Positions 16,217 through 25,317 of a stretch of DNA of 50,102 nt are shown here, piece after piece. The translations under genes were made by a program, and so were the position numbers. Positions within the stretch are counted from its first letter, which is position 1. Each line of letters opens with the position of its first letter. Location: the IMG/VR virus record IMGVR_UViG_3300049460_000097, positions 1-50,102 of that record, one strand, 5' to 3'. The notes under the pieces are model-generated. The model saw only the letters and a program-made list of their open reading frames with translations, was not told the DNA's origin and did no database searches. The stretch comes from a virus.

Positions 16217-18930
16217 CCGTTTGTGGTTATTCCCATAACGATCCCGAGGAACGTCGCCGTATATGGGCTGGAAACCTGAAGGCAGAGCCGGCTGTCCGTA
16301 TTCCACTCGCCTGGGAACGGGAATGATTCCTCATCCCTTATCGTGCTCAGAACCACGTTGGGCTGTATCTTCCCATCAGCCATCTGTGGCATTGGAAACA
16401 ACCCGCGATAGGGGTCATCGAACGAATGCCCATAGCGGATGCCGGAGCGGACGAAGTCGGTCAGGATGAGCCCCAAGGAATCGATCGTCTTTTTCTGCAG
16501 CATCGCGGTACCGCCTTGAGCACCATATGCTAGCCTGGCTGATTTATATTGAGCGGTATATGGCAAGCCGGCCACCCAGTTTGTGACGGCAGACGGCACG
16601 GTGATATTGCCACTTCCGTTCACGGTGAATGTCGCCGGGACACCGGGTGATGTTTCAAGCGGTGCACCATCGGCCCAGACAACCACGCTGGCGCCGACCA
16701 GATGCATACCGACATTGACCGTGGTGGAGGCCGGAGAATTCACGCCGGCCTTGAAGGCATCCATGACCTTACAGAGCGTGGCTGGCTTAACCTCGGAATC
16801 CATCGCCATCTTCTCGATATATCGAACGCTTGATCCACTGATTGTACGATTGACACAGAAATAAACGCGGTCCTGTGTCAGCGCCGGTAGCACCGCGACA
16901 CTTTCTATCAATCCATCCGTAGTGATCGGTATGAACGCCGCAACCTTGTCATCGGCTTCATAGACAAAGCAAACAGCGCTGCCATCATTGAGAACTATCC
17001 AGATGCGGGTATCGGGCCGGCGCTGAACAGCGAGCTGCTTAATGCCAGAGGCAAAGATATCGGTTGTTAGCTTGCTGATCTCGCTCGCTACATAATCAGC
17101 GCTTCCGCCGTCGAATGTGAGTTCCAGAAGCGCTGTGCCAGACCGCTCCACAAATATGCCGCGCGTATCGATTTTCGCGGGATCGATCGCCGCCGCGCCC
17201 GTCGTGGAGGAATCTTTGACGCCAAGGTTGGATGGCGTCAGCGGTTCGTCCAGGGACGAAGATTTGACCGTTGCCACAACGCCCTCGGTGCCGGCTAGCA
17301 ATCGCTGCAGCGATAGCAACCATTGCGTAGCGTTCACCCCACCGGTGGCAATGGATCTGGCAATCGGACCGCTATCACCTTCAACTTCTTCATTGAAGCT
17401 CGCGAATGCATCCGAGACAGAACCCCACAGGCGGTCATCCCCTGACCACCACAGACGGCCATCCGATAGCGTGACGGCAGAAGGCCACCCATTATCGTCA
17501 GACCACTCACCTTCCCGCCAATCGCGTGTCGGCCCTTTTTTCAGAAAGGGTTTTAGAATTTCGATGGAAACCTGTGTAGGGCCAATATATGCCGTTACGC
17601 GGCATATGCCATATCCACCGCCACCATCATATCCAAGGGCGACAAGCGCCGCTCCACTGGTGAAATTCCCTTCAGCAAAGCCGAGACGATACCAATAGAT
17701 CGAATTATCATCATCATCGGAATAGCTCTTATCGGTGACATTTGCCGTCTCTGTATCGACTTCCTTGAACCCCGTAGTAGCACTGTCAAATGACCGCTGA
17801 AGGCTGATAGTGCCGGACCATGTCCCTGCGATGGTGTAGAGAAAGTCTCGATCATTCTCTCCGCCGGCAGAGGTGTTGTTGACACCCGTCACGCGGATCG
17901 GGTCCGAGAATGAATCCTCGGAGGAAAGCGATTGCTGAATGTATTGCCCGGACTGATCTAACCTAAAAATTCCGCCAACATGCCCCGTATTGAAAAATGG
18001 GGTGTCGGAAAACAGATTGGCGTTTCCATTTAGCCCATCGGTCGTAAGACGGATCGTCTGTGTTGTAGGGGCAACGAATGGGCCGTCATCCGATAGATAG
18101 AATGCGACCGACCACGACCGCCTGCCGCGTCTCTCGATACGTCGAGGAGAAACGCCATTGCACGCAATGAAGCATACGTCTGCGGATTGGCTGATGCGTA
18201 TATTGCCCAAATCCCCTGTTGTCCACGGGGAGGGAAGCGCCATTATCCCACTTCCCTCCACCATGATGCTATCGACCACAGAGTCATAGATATTCGTGGA
18301 GGAGAATCGAATTGAATAGGCCGTCGAGGGAGGAGTAAAGGCAAGCGAATGATAGCCGGTAGGTAGCGTAGTTTCTGGTATAAGATCCTGTCCACCAACC
18401 GCAACACCGCACCTGAATTGCACAGGTCCATGTGAGACGAAAATCCGTAGGGCATGTTCGATGCCTGGAGAAGCCGTTGCTACCGTCTGGTTGCACATAG
18501 CCGTAGCATTGACGAAAACAGCGTTTAGCGTCAGCACGCCGCCCGATATCGTCGCTTGCCCGCCATTGCTGCCGACCGTGTTCCATCCCGTTGCGGATGA
18601 AAAGTCACCATTGGTAATCGTGCTCGAAACAGAGACGCGAGTAAGCGGTTCGTCATCAAGGATGATGCTCAGGCTATTATTCGAAAATGCCAAGAGGGCC
18701 GCATCCGTTGCGCCAAACACGAATGGTTTCAGCAAGCATTCACCGCTGCCGAGCGCTGATCCGATATATCCGAGGCCGGGGCGCATGAAAGCAGGACCTG
18801 TAGCCTTGCAAAGGAAATTTGTCTGGATCTCGGCGGCAAGCCTCATGCGCTCCAGATCGGTGCGCGGCAATGCGGTCTTGTCCTGCACGCCGGTATTGAA
18901 CGATTGCGCATAGATATTCTGCTTAGCCAC
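16213..18930 (-). CDS. Tail tubular protein B / tail nozzle
   Basis: A 905-residue protein starting at GTG 18930 (AKQNIYAQSFNTGVQDK), eight bases inside the tail tubular A gene. It opens with the QSFNTGVQD...PRTDLERM segment typical of podovirus nozzle proteins, which begin by describing how they meet the adaptor ring, and is otherwise beta-rich with repeated SG/DG turns. Size and position directly after tail tubular A match T7 gp12 or P22-type nozzle proteins. It should form the distal tube of the short tail. Confidence 0.8.
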   Translation of the reverse strand: MAKQNIYAQSFNTGVQDKTALPRTDLERMRLAAEIQTNFLCKATGPAFMRPGLGYIGSALGSGECLLKPFVFGATDAALLAFSNNSLSIILDDEPLTRVSVSSTITNGDFSSATGWNTVGSNGGQATISGGVLTLNAVFVNATAMCNQTVATASPGIEHALRIFVSHGPVQFRCGVAVGGQDLIPETTLPTGYHSLAFTPPSTAYSIRFSSTNIYDSVVDSIMVEGSGIMALPSPWTTGDLGNIRISQSADVCFIACNGVSPRRIERRGRRSWSVAFYLSDDGPFVAPTTQTIRLTTDGLNGNANLFSDTPFFNTGHVGGIFRLDQSGQYIQQSLSSEDSFSDPIRVTGVNNTSAGGENDRDFLYTIAGTWSGTISLQRSFDSATTGFKEVDTETANVTDKSYSDDDDNSIYWYRLGFAEGNFTSGAALVALGYDGGGGYGICRVTAYIGPTQVSIEILKPFLKKGPTRDWREGEWSDDNGWPSAVTLSDGRLWWSGDDRLWGSVSDAFASFNEEVEGDSGPIARSIATGGVNATQWLLSLQRLLAGTEGVVATVKSSSLDEPLTPSNLGVKDSSTTGAAAIDPAKIDTRGIFVERSGTALLELTFDGGSADYVASEISKLTTDIFASGIKQLAVQRRPDTRIWIVLNDGSAVCFVYEADDKVAAFIPITTDGLIESVAVLPALTQDRVYFCVNRTISGSSVRYIEKMAMDSEVKPATLCKVMDAFKAGVNSPASTTVNVGMHLVGASVVVWADGAPLETSPGVPATFTVNGSGNITVPSAVTNWVAGLPYTAQYKSARLAYGAQGGTAMLQKKTIDSLGLILTDFVRSGIRYGHSFDDPYRGLFPMPQMADGKIQPNVVLSTIRDEESFPFPGEWNTDSRLCLQVSSPYTATFLGIVMGITTNG

Positions 18931-19543
18931 GACGACGGTCTCCCGGATATCCTTGGCTTCGCGAGCGCGTCCAGCAACCGGGCGGCTTTTCTCTCACGCG
19001 CTCATCCACAGCGTCCTTGGTCTTGGCGTCCTGAAGCCGAGACTTGAACAGGTTATGGAGATCGTTGCGGTTGCCCTTGTCGGACGAGATCGGGAGTCCG
19101 CACTCAAAGGCGAGATAGGCCTCAAGCGCCTTGGCGAAGTGCTGGCGCCAAGCCCCGATGTTCCAGCCATATGCCTCGTCATTCGAGATATAGCGGACAT
19201 AGATCGCGCTGTAGGACGTGTGCCAGTATTGTGTCTCATCCTCGAATTCACGGATGCCCTCGCGATAGGCCGGCTCATAGGAAATCGAGACGGTTCGCAC
19301 CCAGTCTTCCGGCTTGGAATAGGTATAGTCGAAGCCAAACAGCGGCTCGACATCCTCGTCAGGCTGCATCTGAGCCGCCCGGATCGCGAAGTGCCATAGG
19401 CCTTGCTCAAGCATGAAGTTGACGGCATCGTCCCATGCAGCATCCAAGGCGTGCTTTTCGGGCCTGTCCTCGGTCAGAGACGCAAGGTTTGATGGCCCGA
19501 GGAGCCGAAGGGCGCCGCGGTAAATTGCAAGCCGGTCTGCCAT
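18923..19543 (-). CDS. Tail tubular protein A (head-tail adaptor)
   Basis: A 206-residue protein. The N-terminal half (ADRLAIYRGALRLLGPSNLA, then LDAAWDDAVNFMLEQGLWHFA) is the helical-bundle core of T7 gp11-like proteins, and residues ~65-130 form the beta insertion (YTYSKPEDWVRTVSIS). It should form the ring joining portal and nozzle. The start at 19543 overlaps the preceding stop as TGATG and has GGGG upstream; an earlier in-frame start (19552) lies on top of that site. Confidence 0.85.
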   Translation of the reverse strand: MADRLAIYRGALRLLGPSNLASLTEDRPEKHALDAAWDDAVNFMLEQGLWHFAIRAAQMQPDEDVEPLFGFDYTYSKPEDWVRTVSISYEPAYREGIREFEDETQYWHTSYSAIYVRYISNDEAYGWNIGAWRQHFAKALEAYLAFECGLPISSDKGNRNDLHNLFKSRLQDAKTKDAVDERVREKPPGCWTRSRSQGYPGDRRRG

Positions 19544-19839
19544 CAGCCCCAATCTCCAACTTCGATTGCCATTTCACGGACGGCGTCTGCTACAAATGAT
19601 GGCAGCATTCTGACGCCAACCATTGCGTTCTCATCAATGAGATAAGCGACACTGGACGTTCCATCTCGGCCCCAGCCGAACACGACGTAGCCCACGAGTT
19701 CGCCCGGCTCGTAGAAGCCAGCGATCATCGCGGCACGACTGACGATGTTCCGTTGAACTTCATCGCGCTCAGGGACCGGCAGCTTATGGATTTCGCCGCC
19801 GGCTTTAAACTTGACGCGGCCAATCCGGTATCCGCTCAT
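19543..19839 (-). CDS. Hypothetical protein in virion module
   Basis: A 98-residue protein with mixed alpha/beta character (REVQ-type helix at ~25-40, then GYVVFGWGRDGTSSVAYLID). The repeated pattern of strands resembles a small modification or adaptor domain, but no family was recognised. It is coupled to its neighbours: the upstream gene ends at 19836 within its start codon and tail tubular A begins on its stop. It is probably a virion or assembly protein by position. Confidence 0.6.
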   Translation of the reverse strand: MSGYRIGRVKFKAGGEIHKLPVPERDEVQRNIVSRAAMIAGFYEPGELVGYVVFGWGRDGTSSVAYLIDENAMVGVRMLPSFVADAVREMAIEVGDWG

Positions 19840-20300
19840 GCGGCAAGGCCCTGTGCACGCTGCGAATGCGCGATGGCCGACTGGATGGCCTCAACCTTGG
19901 ACTTGTGATTGCGGCTGAGCTCGACAGCGCCATCTCTCAGGCGCGCGCGCCAGCCGGTCTTCGGCGTGTGGTCGATATAGTAGCCGTCGGGAATGGTTGC
20001 CTCGATCGCAGCAACTTCCTCGGCCGATAGCTTGGCGGACGGCGCGTCCGATTTCCACTCGCGCAGTGCGCGGGTTTCAACGAAGCCGATGCCCTTGCCG
20101 GTGACGCGGAGTTGGATGTCGAAGGTCTCGCCGATGACATCGATAAGATCGTCAACGTTGAGGCGATCGACATGATGCGTCCAGTAAGACGGCTTGAGAA
20201 TGTCTTCGATCGTGTGGTCAGGATCGACCTTGACGTGATGAATGGTGCGCAGATATTCGGCCGGCTGGCGCAGCTTGGTCGGGTGGAGAGTTTTCGTCAT
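19836..20300 (-). CDS. Hypothetical virion-module protein
   Basis: A 154-residue protein starting MTKTLHPTKLRQPAEYLRT. Residues ~25-65 (DPDHTIEDILKPSYWTHHVDRL...DLIDVIGETFDI) form a compact acidic domain that probably folds as a small alpha/beta unit; the C-terminal ~70 residues are basic and helical (WRARLRDGAVELSRNHKSKVEA). An upstream extension to 20399 is rejected for lack of a ribosome binding site and unnatural composition. It lies between a putative head protein and tail genes, suggesting a head-completion or assembly role. Confidence 0.6.
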   Translation of the reverse strand: MTKTLHPTKLRQPAEYLRTIHHVKVDPDHTIEDILKPSYWTHHVDRLNVDDLIDVIGETFDIQLRVTGKGIGFVETRALREWKSDAPSAKLSAEEVAAIEATIPDGYYIDHTPKTGWRARLRDGAVELSRNHKSKVEAIQSAIAHSQRAQGLAA

Positions 20301-20344
20301 GTTTGCCTCTGACAATTGGAGAAGGGGTCCACAGCGGTCAGACA

Positions 20345-20377
20345 GCGAGCGGCAACAGGAGGATTGCTGCCGCTCGC
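20345..20377. terminator. Strong hairpin downstream of head genes
   Basis: A perfect 10-bp inverted repeat (GCGAGCGGCA / TGCCGCTCGC) with a 13-base loop lies in the 130-base gap between the genes at 20431-20700 and 19836-20300. A second, shorter palindrome (CGCGACCGAAGTCGCG) follows at about 20406-20421. There is no T-tract, so this may be an RNA-stability or processing element and not a terminator. Confidence 0.45.
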
Positions 20378-20430
20378 ATCCGATCAACGGTGGAGGCAAG
20401 ACACCGCGACCGAAGTCGCGATAGTCGATA

Positions 20431-20700
20431 TTAGGTGATGGCTACCGGCGCGGTCACGGTCGACAGACCAGTGGTCACGCTCGACGTGGTGCACTGATAC
20501 AGCTTGTACTTCGGGCCGGTCGTGGCGATGACGTGAACGATGTCACCGACGCGCATGCCCTTGGCGTAGCCGTCCGAGAAGTAGCCGGCGGCGACGATGG
20601 TTGCGTCGGCATCGGCTGCGGTCGTGTAACGCCAGACGCGCGGCTGGTAGCCGCCGATCTGGGTATCGAGTAGTGCGAGGTTGTCAGGTACATATGCCAT
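20431..20700 (-). CDS. Putative head-decoration-like protein
   Basis: An 89-residue protein directly after the capsid gene, starting MAYVPDNLALLDTQIGG and continuing with a strand-rich domain (GMRVGDIVHVIATTGPKYKLY). Proteins with this MAYVPDNL start occur next to podovirus and siphovirus capsid genes; a decoration or head-stabilising role is possible but not shown. A good ribosome binding site (AAGGAG) precedes the start. Confidence 0.6.
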   Translation of the reverse strand: MAYVPDNLALLDTQIGGYQPRVWRYTTAADADATIVAAGYFSDGYAKGMRVGDIVHVIATTGPKYKLYQCTTSSVTTGLSTVTAPVAIT

Positions 20701-20712
20701 GTTCTGATCTCC

Positions 20713-21555
20713 TTACGTGGCAACGAACGCGGAGCCGTCGTGAAGGATTTTCACGATGCCGTTGTTCTGGAGGATCTTGGCGCCGTGGTAGACGGTAGCG
20801 CGGGACCACGAAGTGTCCTGCTTGTCGTCATATCCAGCAGCGATCTTTTCTTCGCCCACGTTGACCGCATAACCGATGGAATTGCGATGATACATGTAGC
20901 AAACCTCGGCCGCAGTCCCGAGGCCGGTAAGACGGCTGGAGACCAACCAGTTGATGCCCATCCAACGGAACATCTTGCGGACAGGACCGCCGAAGGGCTT
21001 CATCTCCACGTAGTCGCCGGAAGCAAATTCCGTCGTCTGCATCAGATACCCACGGAAGGCCGGGGAAATGATCGCGAACATGTTGTCTTCTTCTTCGACA
21101 TCAACATCGTTGTTGCCGAGGATGGCCTGCGCACCGGTAACCATCGACAGCGATGCTGTCTGGGCCACGGTCGGGAAGTCCTGCGTTGCATTCGCCAGTT
21201 CGGCGAGGAGCGTCAGGTCGATGTCACGATTAATGACGGCAATCGAAGAATTGCGCATCACCTGGATCTGGTTGCCCTGCGACGCAAAGACGTTGAAGCC
21301 GGTCAGCTCATAGGGAGCGTGCTTCTCAACCAGCGTTGCAGTGGTCTGGTTGTTCGTCGGATTGCCGTAGGGAATCTGACCGTTGGTGCCGCGAGTGACG
21401 GCGGTATCGCCACCGGAACCGGAGACAAGGAACGTCGCCTGGTTGCCGGAAACGACAGTTTCCTTGGTGGTGGTAAGCTTGAGAAGGCTCTGCTTCTGCT
21501 CGAAGGCAGGGATGAAGTCCTTCTTATACTGGATCATTGCAGCTTCGATGCTCAT
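20713..21555 (-). CDS. Major capsid protein
   Basis: A 280-residue protein starting MSIEAAMIQYKKDFIPAFEQ. It follows the scaffold gene and has the overall make-up of an HK97-fold capsid subunit of podoviruses: N-terminal helix (~1-30), an extended loop with DTAVTRGTNGQIPYGN, a long spine-like helix region (NRDIDLTLLAELANATQ) and a final strand with the IKILHDGSAFV end. The gene has a strong ribosome binding site (AAGGAAGAG) and sits behind a terminator, so its expression may be set separately from the scaffold. Confidence 0.85.
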   Translation of the reverse strand: MSIEAAMIQYKKDFIPAFEQKQSLLKLTTTKETVVSGNQATFLVSGSGGDTAVTRGTNGQIPYGNPTNNQTTATLVEKHAPYELTGFNVFASQGNQIQVMRNSSIAVINRDIDLTLLAELANATQDFPTVAQTASLSMVTGAQAILGNNDVDVEEEDNMFAIISPAFRGYLMQTTEFASGDYVEMKPFGGPVRKMFRWMGINWLVSSRLTGLGTAAEVCYMYHRNSIGYAVNVGEEKIAAGYDDKQDTSWSRATVYHGAKILQNNGIVKILHDGSAFVAT

Positions 21556-21627
21556 GATCTCTTCCTTTTCAAATGGTGAAGGGAGGGACTGGAGCCGGAG
21601 CAGTGCGAGGGAGGCCGATAGACATGC

Positions 21628-21721
21628 GGGGCCGTTGCCGGGGTGGCCGCTGTCGAACCGGGGCTTTCACGCTTGGCGGATATGCTGGAAACTGCAGTCT
21701 GGGGCCGTTGCCGGGGTGGCC
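21628..21721. repeat. Two 21-bp direct repeats in scaffold-capsid gap
   Basis: The 21-base sequence GGGGCCGTTGCCGGGGTGGC+C occurs at 21628-21648 and 21701-21721, 73 bases apart, in the 232-base gap between the scaffold and capsid genes. No convincing gene lies between. It may be a duplication scar or an RNA control element. Confidence 0.7.
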
Positions 21722-21735
21722 ATCATGCAGGCATT

Positions 21736-21757
21736 AAAAAACCCGCTCGGAAGCGGG
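21736..21757 (-). terminator. Rho-independent terminator after scaffold gene
   Basis: On the minus strand CCCGCT and AGCGGG pair around a four-base loop and are followed by six Ts (21736-21741). It lies 31 bases beyond the scaffold stop and before the capsid gene. It would lower or gate read-through unless an antiterminator acts. Confidence 0.85.
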
Positions 21758-21787
21758 CGAACACTGACTGTGATGTCAGAATGGGGT

Positions 21788-22735
21788 TCAGCGCTTGCCG
21801 CGCTTCATGTCCTTATCGAGGATCTCACGATATTCGGCGGCGTACTCACGCTCGTATTTCTCGAAGTCGGTATCGCGGATCTTCTCGATCTCAGCGCGAC
21901 GGCTGCTATGCTTGGTCTCGGCATCGCTGGACGCGAACACCACGTCGCCGAAGGAGTTCCGGCCCTGGTCCGATGCCCACTGGACGAAGCCAGGGATGTC
22001 ACCGAGACGCCGGCCGTCGGGAAGTCGAGCTTCCGTCCATGCATCGCCGATATCACCGGCTCCTGACATGAAGCGCTTGGCGAGCTGCATATTGCCTTTG
22101 TATTCATCGCGGGACCATGAATCCCGAAGAGCGTCTTCCGCTGTCTCGCGGGCCGTATTGTCCTGCTGGCCTTGGGCTTCAGCGGCCTTTTCGGCCATGT
22201 CGACATACCATTCGGCTGCCATCTCGACGAATGCCGGCGGTGCGTTCTTGGCATGGGCGAACTCGGTGAAGCTCGACAGCACCGGCTTGTCCGCATCGAC
22301 GAGGCGCTTTGTGACCGGCTCCGGCAGCTTGTAGCCCTCGGCCGTATCCGGAATACCCTGATCCTTCCGCCATTCCGCCATGGCCTTATCGTCCTTGGGA
22401 TCAGGCATATCGCGCTTGATCTTGCCGGAGCGGATGGTGGTTTGGGCTTCCTGCAATGCCTTGACGACGCCAGCCAGGGAGCCGTAGCGCTTCAGGAGCT
22501 TGAGCTGGTCTTCGTTGTCGCCGGCAGCCAGCTCACGCCAGTTATCCGGTAGAGCGGCGACCTTTTCATCGGTCTCGGTGCCGTCCGTCTTGGTCGTATC
22601 GGCCGTAGTGGTATCGGCGACCTTGTCGGTTGGGGTCTTATCGGTGGCCGTAGTATCGGTCGCCGTGGTGTCCGTCGTCGTGTCGGCGGTCTTGTCGACC
22701 ACGACCTCATCGATATTCGCTGTTGCCTCAGTCAT
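21788..22735 (-). CDS. Capsid scaffolding protein
   Basis: A 315-residue, highly charged protein. Residues ~12-58 are a Thr/Asp-rich low-complexity tail (repeats of ADTT and ATDKT), the middle is helical and rich in Ala/Glu/Lys, and the C-terminal ~40 residues are basic (YEREYAAEYREILDKDMKRGKR), as in scaffold proteins that bind capsid through a C-terminal helix. Position directly before the major capsid gene supports the call. A protease domain is not seen. Confidence 0.8.
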   Translation of the reverse strand: MTEATANIDEVVVDKTADTTTDTTATDTTATDKTPTDKVADTTTADTTKTDGTETDEKVAALPDNWRELAAGDNEDQLKLLKRYGSLAGVVKALQEAQTTIRSGKIKRDMPDPKDDKAMAEWRKDQGIPDTAEGYKLPEPVTKRLVDADKPVLSSFTEFAHAKNAPPAFVEMAAEWYVDMAEKAAEAQGQQDNTARETAEDALRDSWSRDEYKGNMQLAKRFMSGAGDIGDAWTEARLPDGRRLGDIPGFVQWASDQGRNSFGDVVFASSDAETKHSSRRAEIEKIRDTDFEKYEREYAAEYREILDKDMKRGKR

Positions 22736-23018
22736 TCTTTGCCTCTGGGTTTCTCTCTGCTCTCGACTTGCCTTCGATCAGCTTCAAAGCCTCAGGCTCG
22801 CGCAGCTTGGCGATCTGAAGCCCGATAGAGCGCTGCCCTTCCATGAAGGAGGTTTCCCGTTCGGTGGGCATGAAGCTCGGCATGCCTATATGGCAGGCAT
22901 TGAACAGCAGCCACTCCATGAACCGCTTCTGCTGGCCGTCATTGGCTTTGCCATCGAACAGCGCGCGGGCGGCGTAAAGCACCTCGCGGTCATATATGGC
23001 TGGCTCTGTCGACTTCAT
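22728..23018 (-). CDS. Hypothetical protein upstream of scaffold
   Basis: A 96-residue, mainly helical protein (YDREVLYAARALFDGKANDG, then FMEWLLFNACHIGMPSFMPT). It overlaps the scaffold start by eight bases and the preceding gene's stop by four. No family recognised. It belongs to the portal-scaffold block and could be a small head-assembly protein. Confidence 0.6.
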   Translation of the reverse strand: MKSTEPAIYDREVLYAARALFDGKANDGQQKRFMEWLLFNACHIGMPSFMPTERETSFMEGQRSIGLQIAKLREPEALKLIEGKSRAERNPEAKND

Positions 23019-23293
23019 GCGACATGATCCGGGAAGATGATCCGGCTCGACGCCGCGCTACCGGTGATCGCCTGTGTCCCTAGATCGACATTGGCATCCG
23101 CCATCTTGCGAAGCTGGAAGCGCTCGCCTCTGGTCTTTGCCTGCCCGATTGCCGCGCCGGTCGCGAACGCCATACAGCCGACAATCATTTCATGCGTCAT
23201 GGGCGATTGCTGCGTGAAGCGCTGGATTGTCTCGCCAATGGCAAGCATCAGGCGCTCATGACGTTCATCAACCTTTACTTTTGAGATAGACAT
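23015..23293 (-). CDS. Hypothetical protein in portal-scaffold block
   Basis: A 92-residue protein with an N-terminal basic helix (ISKVKVDERHERLMLAIGET) and a Gly/Ala-rich second half (IVGCMAFATGAAIGQAK). No family recognised. The start overlaps the stop of the 43-residue membrane peptide (TGATG). Confidence 0.6.
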   Translation of the reverse strand: MSISKVKVDERHERLMLAIGETIQRFTQQSPMTHEMIVGCMAFATGAAIGQAKTRGERFQLRKMADANVDLGTQAITGSAASSRIIFPDHVA

Positions 23294-23424
23294 CAGGCGG
23301 CACCGAAAATGTAGCCCACGACAAAGAATGCTAGGAAAATGATGACAAGAACGAGCTTTGCGTGAATGCCATCAATCTCAAAATGGTAATTCAAGGGGGA
23401 CGTCTTTGTGATTTTCATGCTCAT
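23293..23424 (-). CDS. 43-residue single-pass membrane protein
   Basis: A short gene after the portal gene: MSMKITKTSPLNYHFEI, then a membrane helix (residues ~23-40, KLVLVIIFLAFFVVGYIF) and a short tail GAA. The stop overlaps the next start (TGATG), and GAGGC lies upstream of its ATG. Small membrane proteins at this place are unusual in the virion block; the role is unknown. Confidence 0.55.
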   Translation of the reverse strand: MSMKITKTSPLNYHFEIDGIHAKLVLVIIFLAFFVVGYIFGAA

Positions 23425-23450
23425 AGATTTTGCCTCTCTATGTCGGTTGG

Positions 23451-25091
23451 TTACTGCAAGCCTGCCTGCTGAAGCGCCACACTGGCATCGGCGACGTTCT
23501 TGCCGACCATGGATGCGTCATTAAGTGCCGAGGCCGCCTGCGTGATGCCCTGAACCTGCTTCTGCTGGTTCTGATCGGCCGTAGCCTGCGTCTCGTCCTT
23601 GAACCAATCGGCGGGCGCTCCGGTGCCCTTGACGGCATCCTTGGTCATCTTCTGCAGATCCATCGTGGCCGGCAGGGTCTCATCGTACTGAGCGCCGGCT
23701 GCGATGATCTGAACGCTCTCTTGGAAGGCGGAGACAAGCGCCCTGCCCTCGGCCGTATTGAGCGGGCTTTCGAAAGTGAATGTCACCTCCTGGCCCTGCA
23801 ACTCGTCCGGCATCTCGCCGATTTCGAACTGGCGATTGTGCAAAGCGATCTGGAAACCGGCATCAAGCAGCGGCAGATGATACTCGCTTTCGATCGGGCC
23901 GAAGAACGGCAGCGCGGCGCGGCGGAATTCTGCCACGCGCTGGCTGGTCTCATAGGCTGTCATCTCCCGTGTGTCGGGCAGGAACAGCTTGTTCAGCAAG
24001 AAAGCCTCGGCAATCATGCTGCGAACGTCGTTCTTCAGCTCAAGGCCTTGTGCGATGTTGCCGGATTCGATGGTCTGAAGCACCTTGCGGATATCGTCGG
24101 TGTCTTCGAGATCCACATAAGTCATGCCGCCGGCATACATGTTGACCGCATCGCGGAACATCGCGCCCTTGGCAACCATCGGCGGATCGACGGCCTTCTC
24201 ACCCTGCTCGAGGATGATGCGGGCCATCTGTTGGATCATGCGGCCATCGGGCAGCGAGTTGATCGTGGCCGGAGAGAACCCTTGCGGGAAGTTCGACAGC
24301 GTGCGCCAGCGCGGAACGACGTAATTGAATACCGGAAGGCCAGCCTCTCCAAGGATCTGCTCATGGTCCATGTCCATGTAGATCGAGAGGAACGGGAACT
24401 TGGCGTACTTGCGGCGCATCACCTTGTCGTCGCCGTAGATTTCATCGGTCGGCATGACGATGTGGCGGCAGTTAAACTCCTTCGACGGCTCCTCTGTGGC
24501 GGCCATCTTGATGTCCGAATGAACCTTGTCCTTGTAGACCTTGACCAGATTACGGGCGGTCTTCTTAATCTTGCGCTGGAGATGGTCGACCGTGCCGACC
24601 TCATTGATCATCCATGCGCAGTTCTTCGGATGCCAGGCGCGGAAGAGCATGTGATCTCGCGTCGGGCTTTCCTCGACCGATATGACGCCGTTACCGAACG
24701 CCACCCAGTCATGATCGACCTCGATCGTAGCTGCCGTGAATTTGGCGCGACGGTCATAAACCAGCCGGCGATAGCGCTTCGTGGCATATTCCAGCCAGCG
24801 CGCAGGGCCTGGAGCGTCGTCGATCTCTTCGCGTCCGGTCTTGATCTCGAACCAATCGCCTTGGCGAAGCATGGCAGACGGCGCATTGCCGAGCGTTTCG
24901 CGGGCCTGAACCGGATAGCTTTCCATCAGGTTCGTGCTGAAGTCATCGCCAAGGGTCAGCTCGCGCGTGAAGTCCGAGCGCATCGGGTAGTAATTGTCGG
25001 CGATATCCTGACACAGGCTATCCCACGGCTGCTTCTTGGTGAACAGCGCGTTGCCGATGCGGCAAAGCTCCTTGGCCTTTGCGTCATCCAT
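23451..25091 (-). CDS. Portal protein (podovirus head-to-tail connector)
   Basis: A 546-residue protein matching podovirus portal (head-tail connecting) proteins. It opens with MDDAKAKELCRIGNAL and a segment ending IADNYYPMRSDF; it has the conserved WLEYATKRYRRLVYDRR and VPRWRTLSNFPQGFSPA regions, and a Gln-rich C-terminal barrel region (residues ~495-546). It forms the dodecameric ring through which DNA is packaged and ejected. The start overlaps the preceding stop (TGATG). Length is typical of the family. Confidence 0.9.
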   Translation of the reverse strand: MDDAKAKELCRIGNALFTKKQPWDSLCQDIADNYYPMRSDFTRELTLGDDFSTNLMESYPVQARETLGNAPSAMLRQGDWFEIKTGREEIDDAPGPARWLEYATKRYRRLVYDRRAKFTAATIEVDHDWVAFGNGVISVEESPTRDHMLFRAWHPKNCAWMINEVGTVDHLQRKIKKTARNLVKVYKDKVHSDIKMAATEEPSKEFNCRHIVMPTDEIYGDDKVMRRKYAKFPFLSIYMDMDHEQILGEAGLPVFNYVVPRWRTLSNFPQGFSPATINSLPDGRMIQQMARIILEQGEKAVDPPMVAKGAMFRDAVNMYAGGMTYVDLEDTDDIRKVLQTIESGNIAQGLELKNDVRSMIAEAFLLNKLFLPDTREMTAYETSQRVAEFRRAALPFFGPIESEYHLPLLDAGFQIALHNRQFEIGEMPDELQGQEVTFTFESPLNTAEGRALVSAFQESVQIIAAGAQYDETLPATMDLQKMTKDAVKGTGAPADWFKDETQATADQNQQKQVQGITQAASALNDASMVGKNVADASVALQQAGLQ

Positions 25092-25315
25092 CAGTTGGAC
25101 TGTCCAAGCAGGCTATTCCCATACGCTGTCGTGCCAGCGCTTGGCGCAGCGGAGCGCGTGGCCGGCGTCGTCAGAACGGTGGACGTGCGGCCAGACCGCT
25201 GCTGAACCGCTGCGGCTGCGCGCTTCTGGGCTTCCTTGACCGCCGGGTCTTCAGTGTCCGGCATAGGCTGGACAGGCGTAGGCTTTGGCGTGGAGCCACC
25301 GAATAGACCGCCCAT
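25091..25315 (-). CDS. Hypothetical protein between terminase and portal
   Basis: A 74-residue, disordered-looking protein, rich in Pro, Thr and Ala (MGGLFGGSTPKPTPVQPMPD). Similar short MGGLFG-type proteins occur between terminase and portal genes in podoviruses; the function is unknown. It is separated from the terminase by two bases and overlaps the portal start. Confidence 0.6.
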   Translation of the reverse strand: MGGLFGGSTPKPTPVQPMPDTEDPAVKEAQKRAAAAVQQRSGRTSTVLTTPATRSAAPSAGTTAYGNSLLGQSN

Positions 25316-25317
25316 GG

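Noticed and set aside
20345-20377. Small RNA gene
   Set aside because: A perfect stem alone is not evidence of an RNA gene; no promoter was seen and it lies within the operon.
23430-25205. A 591-residue plus-strand frame opposite the portal gene
   Set aside because: It is antisense to a well supported portal gene, has atypical composition, and no start signals; long antisense frames are common in GC-rich DNA.
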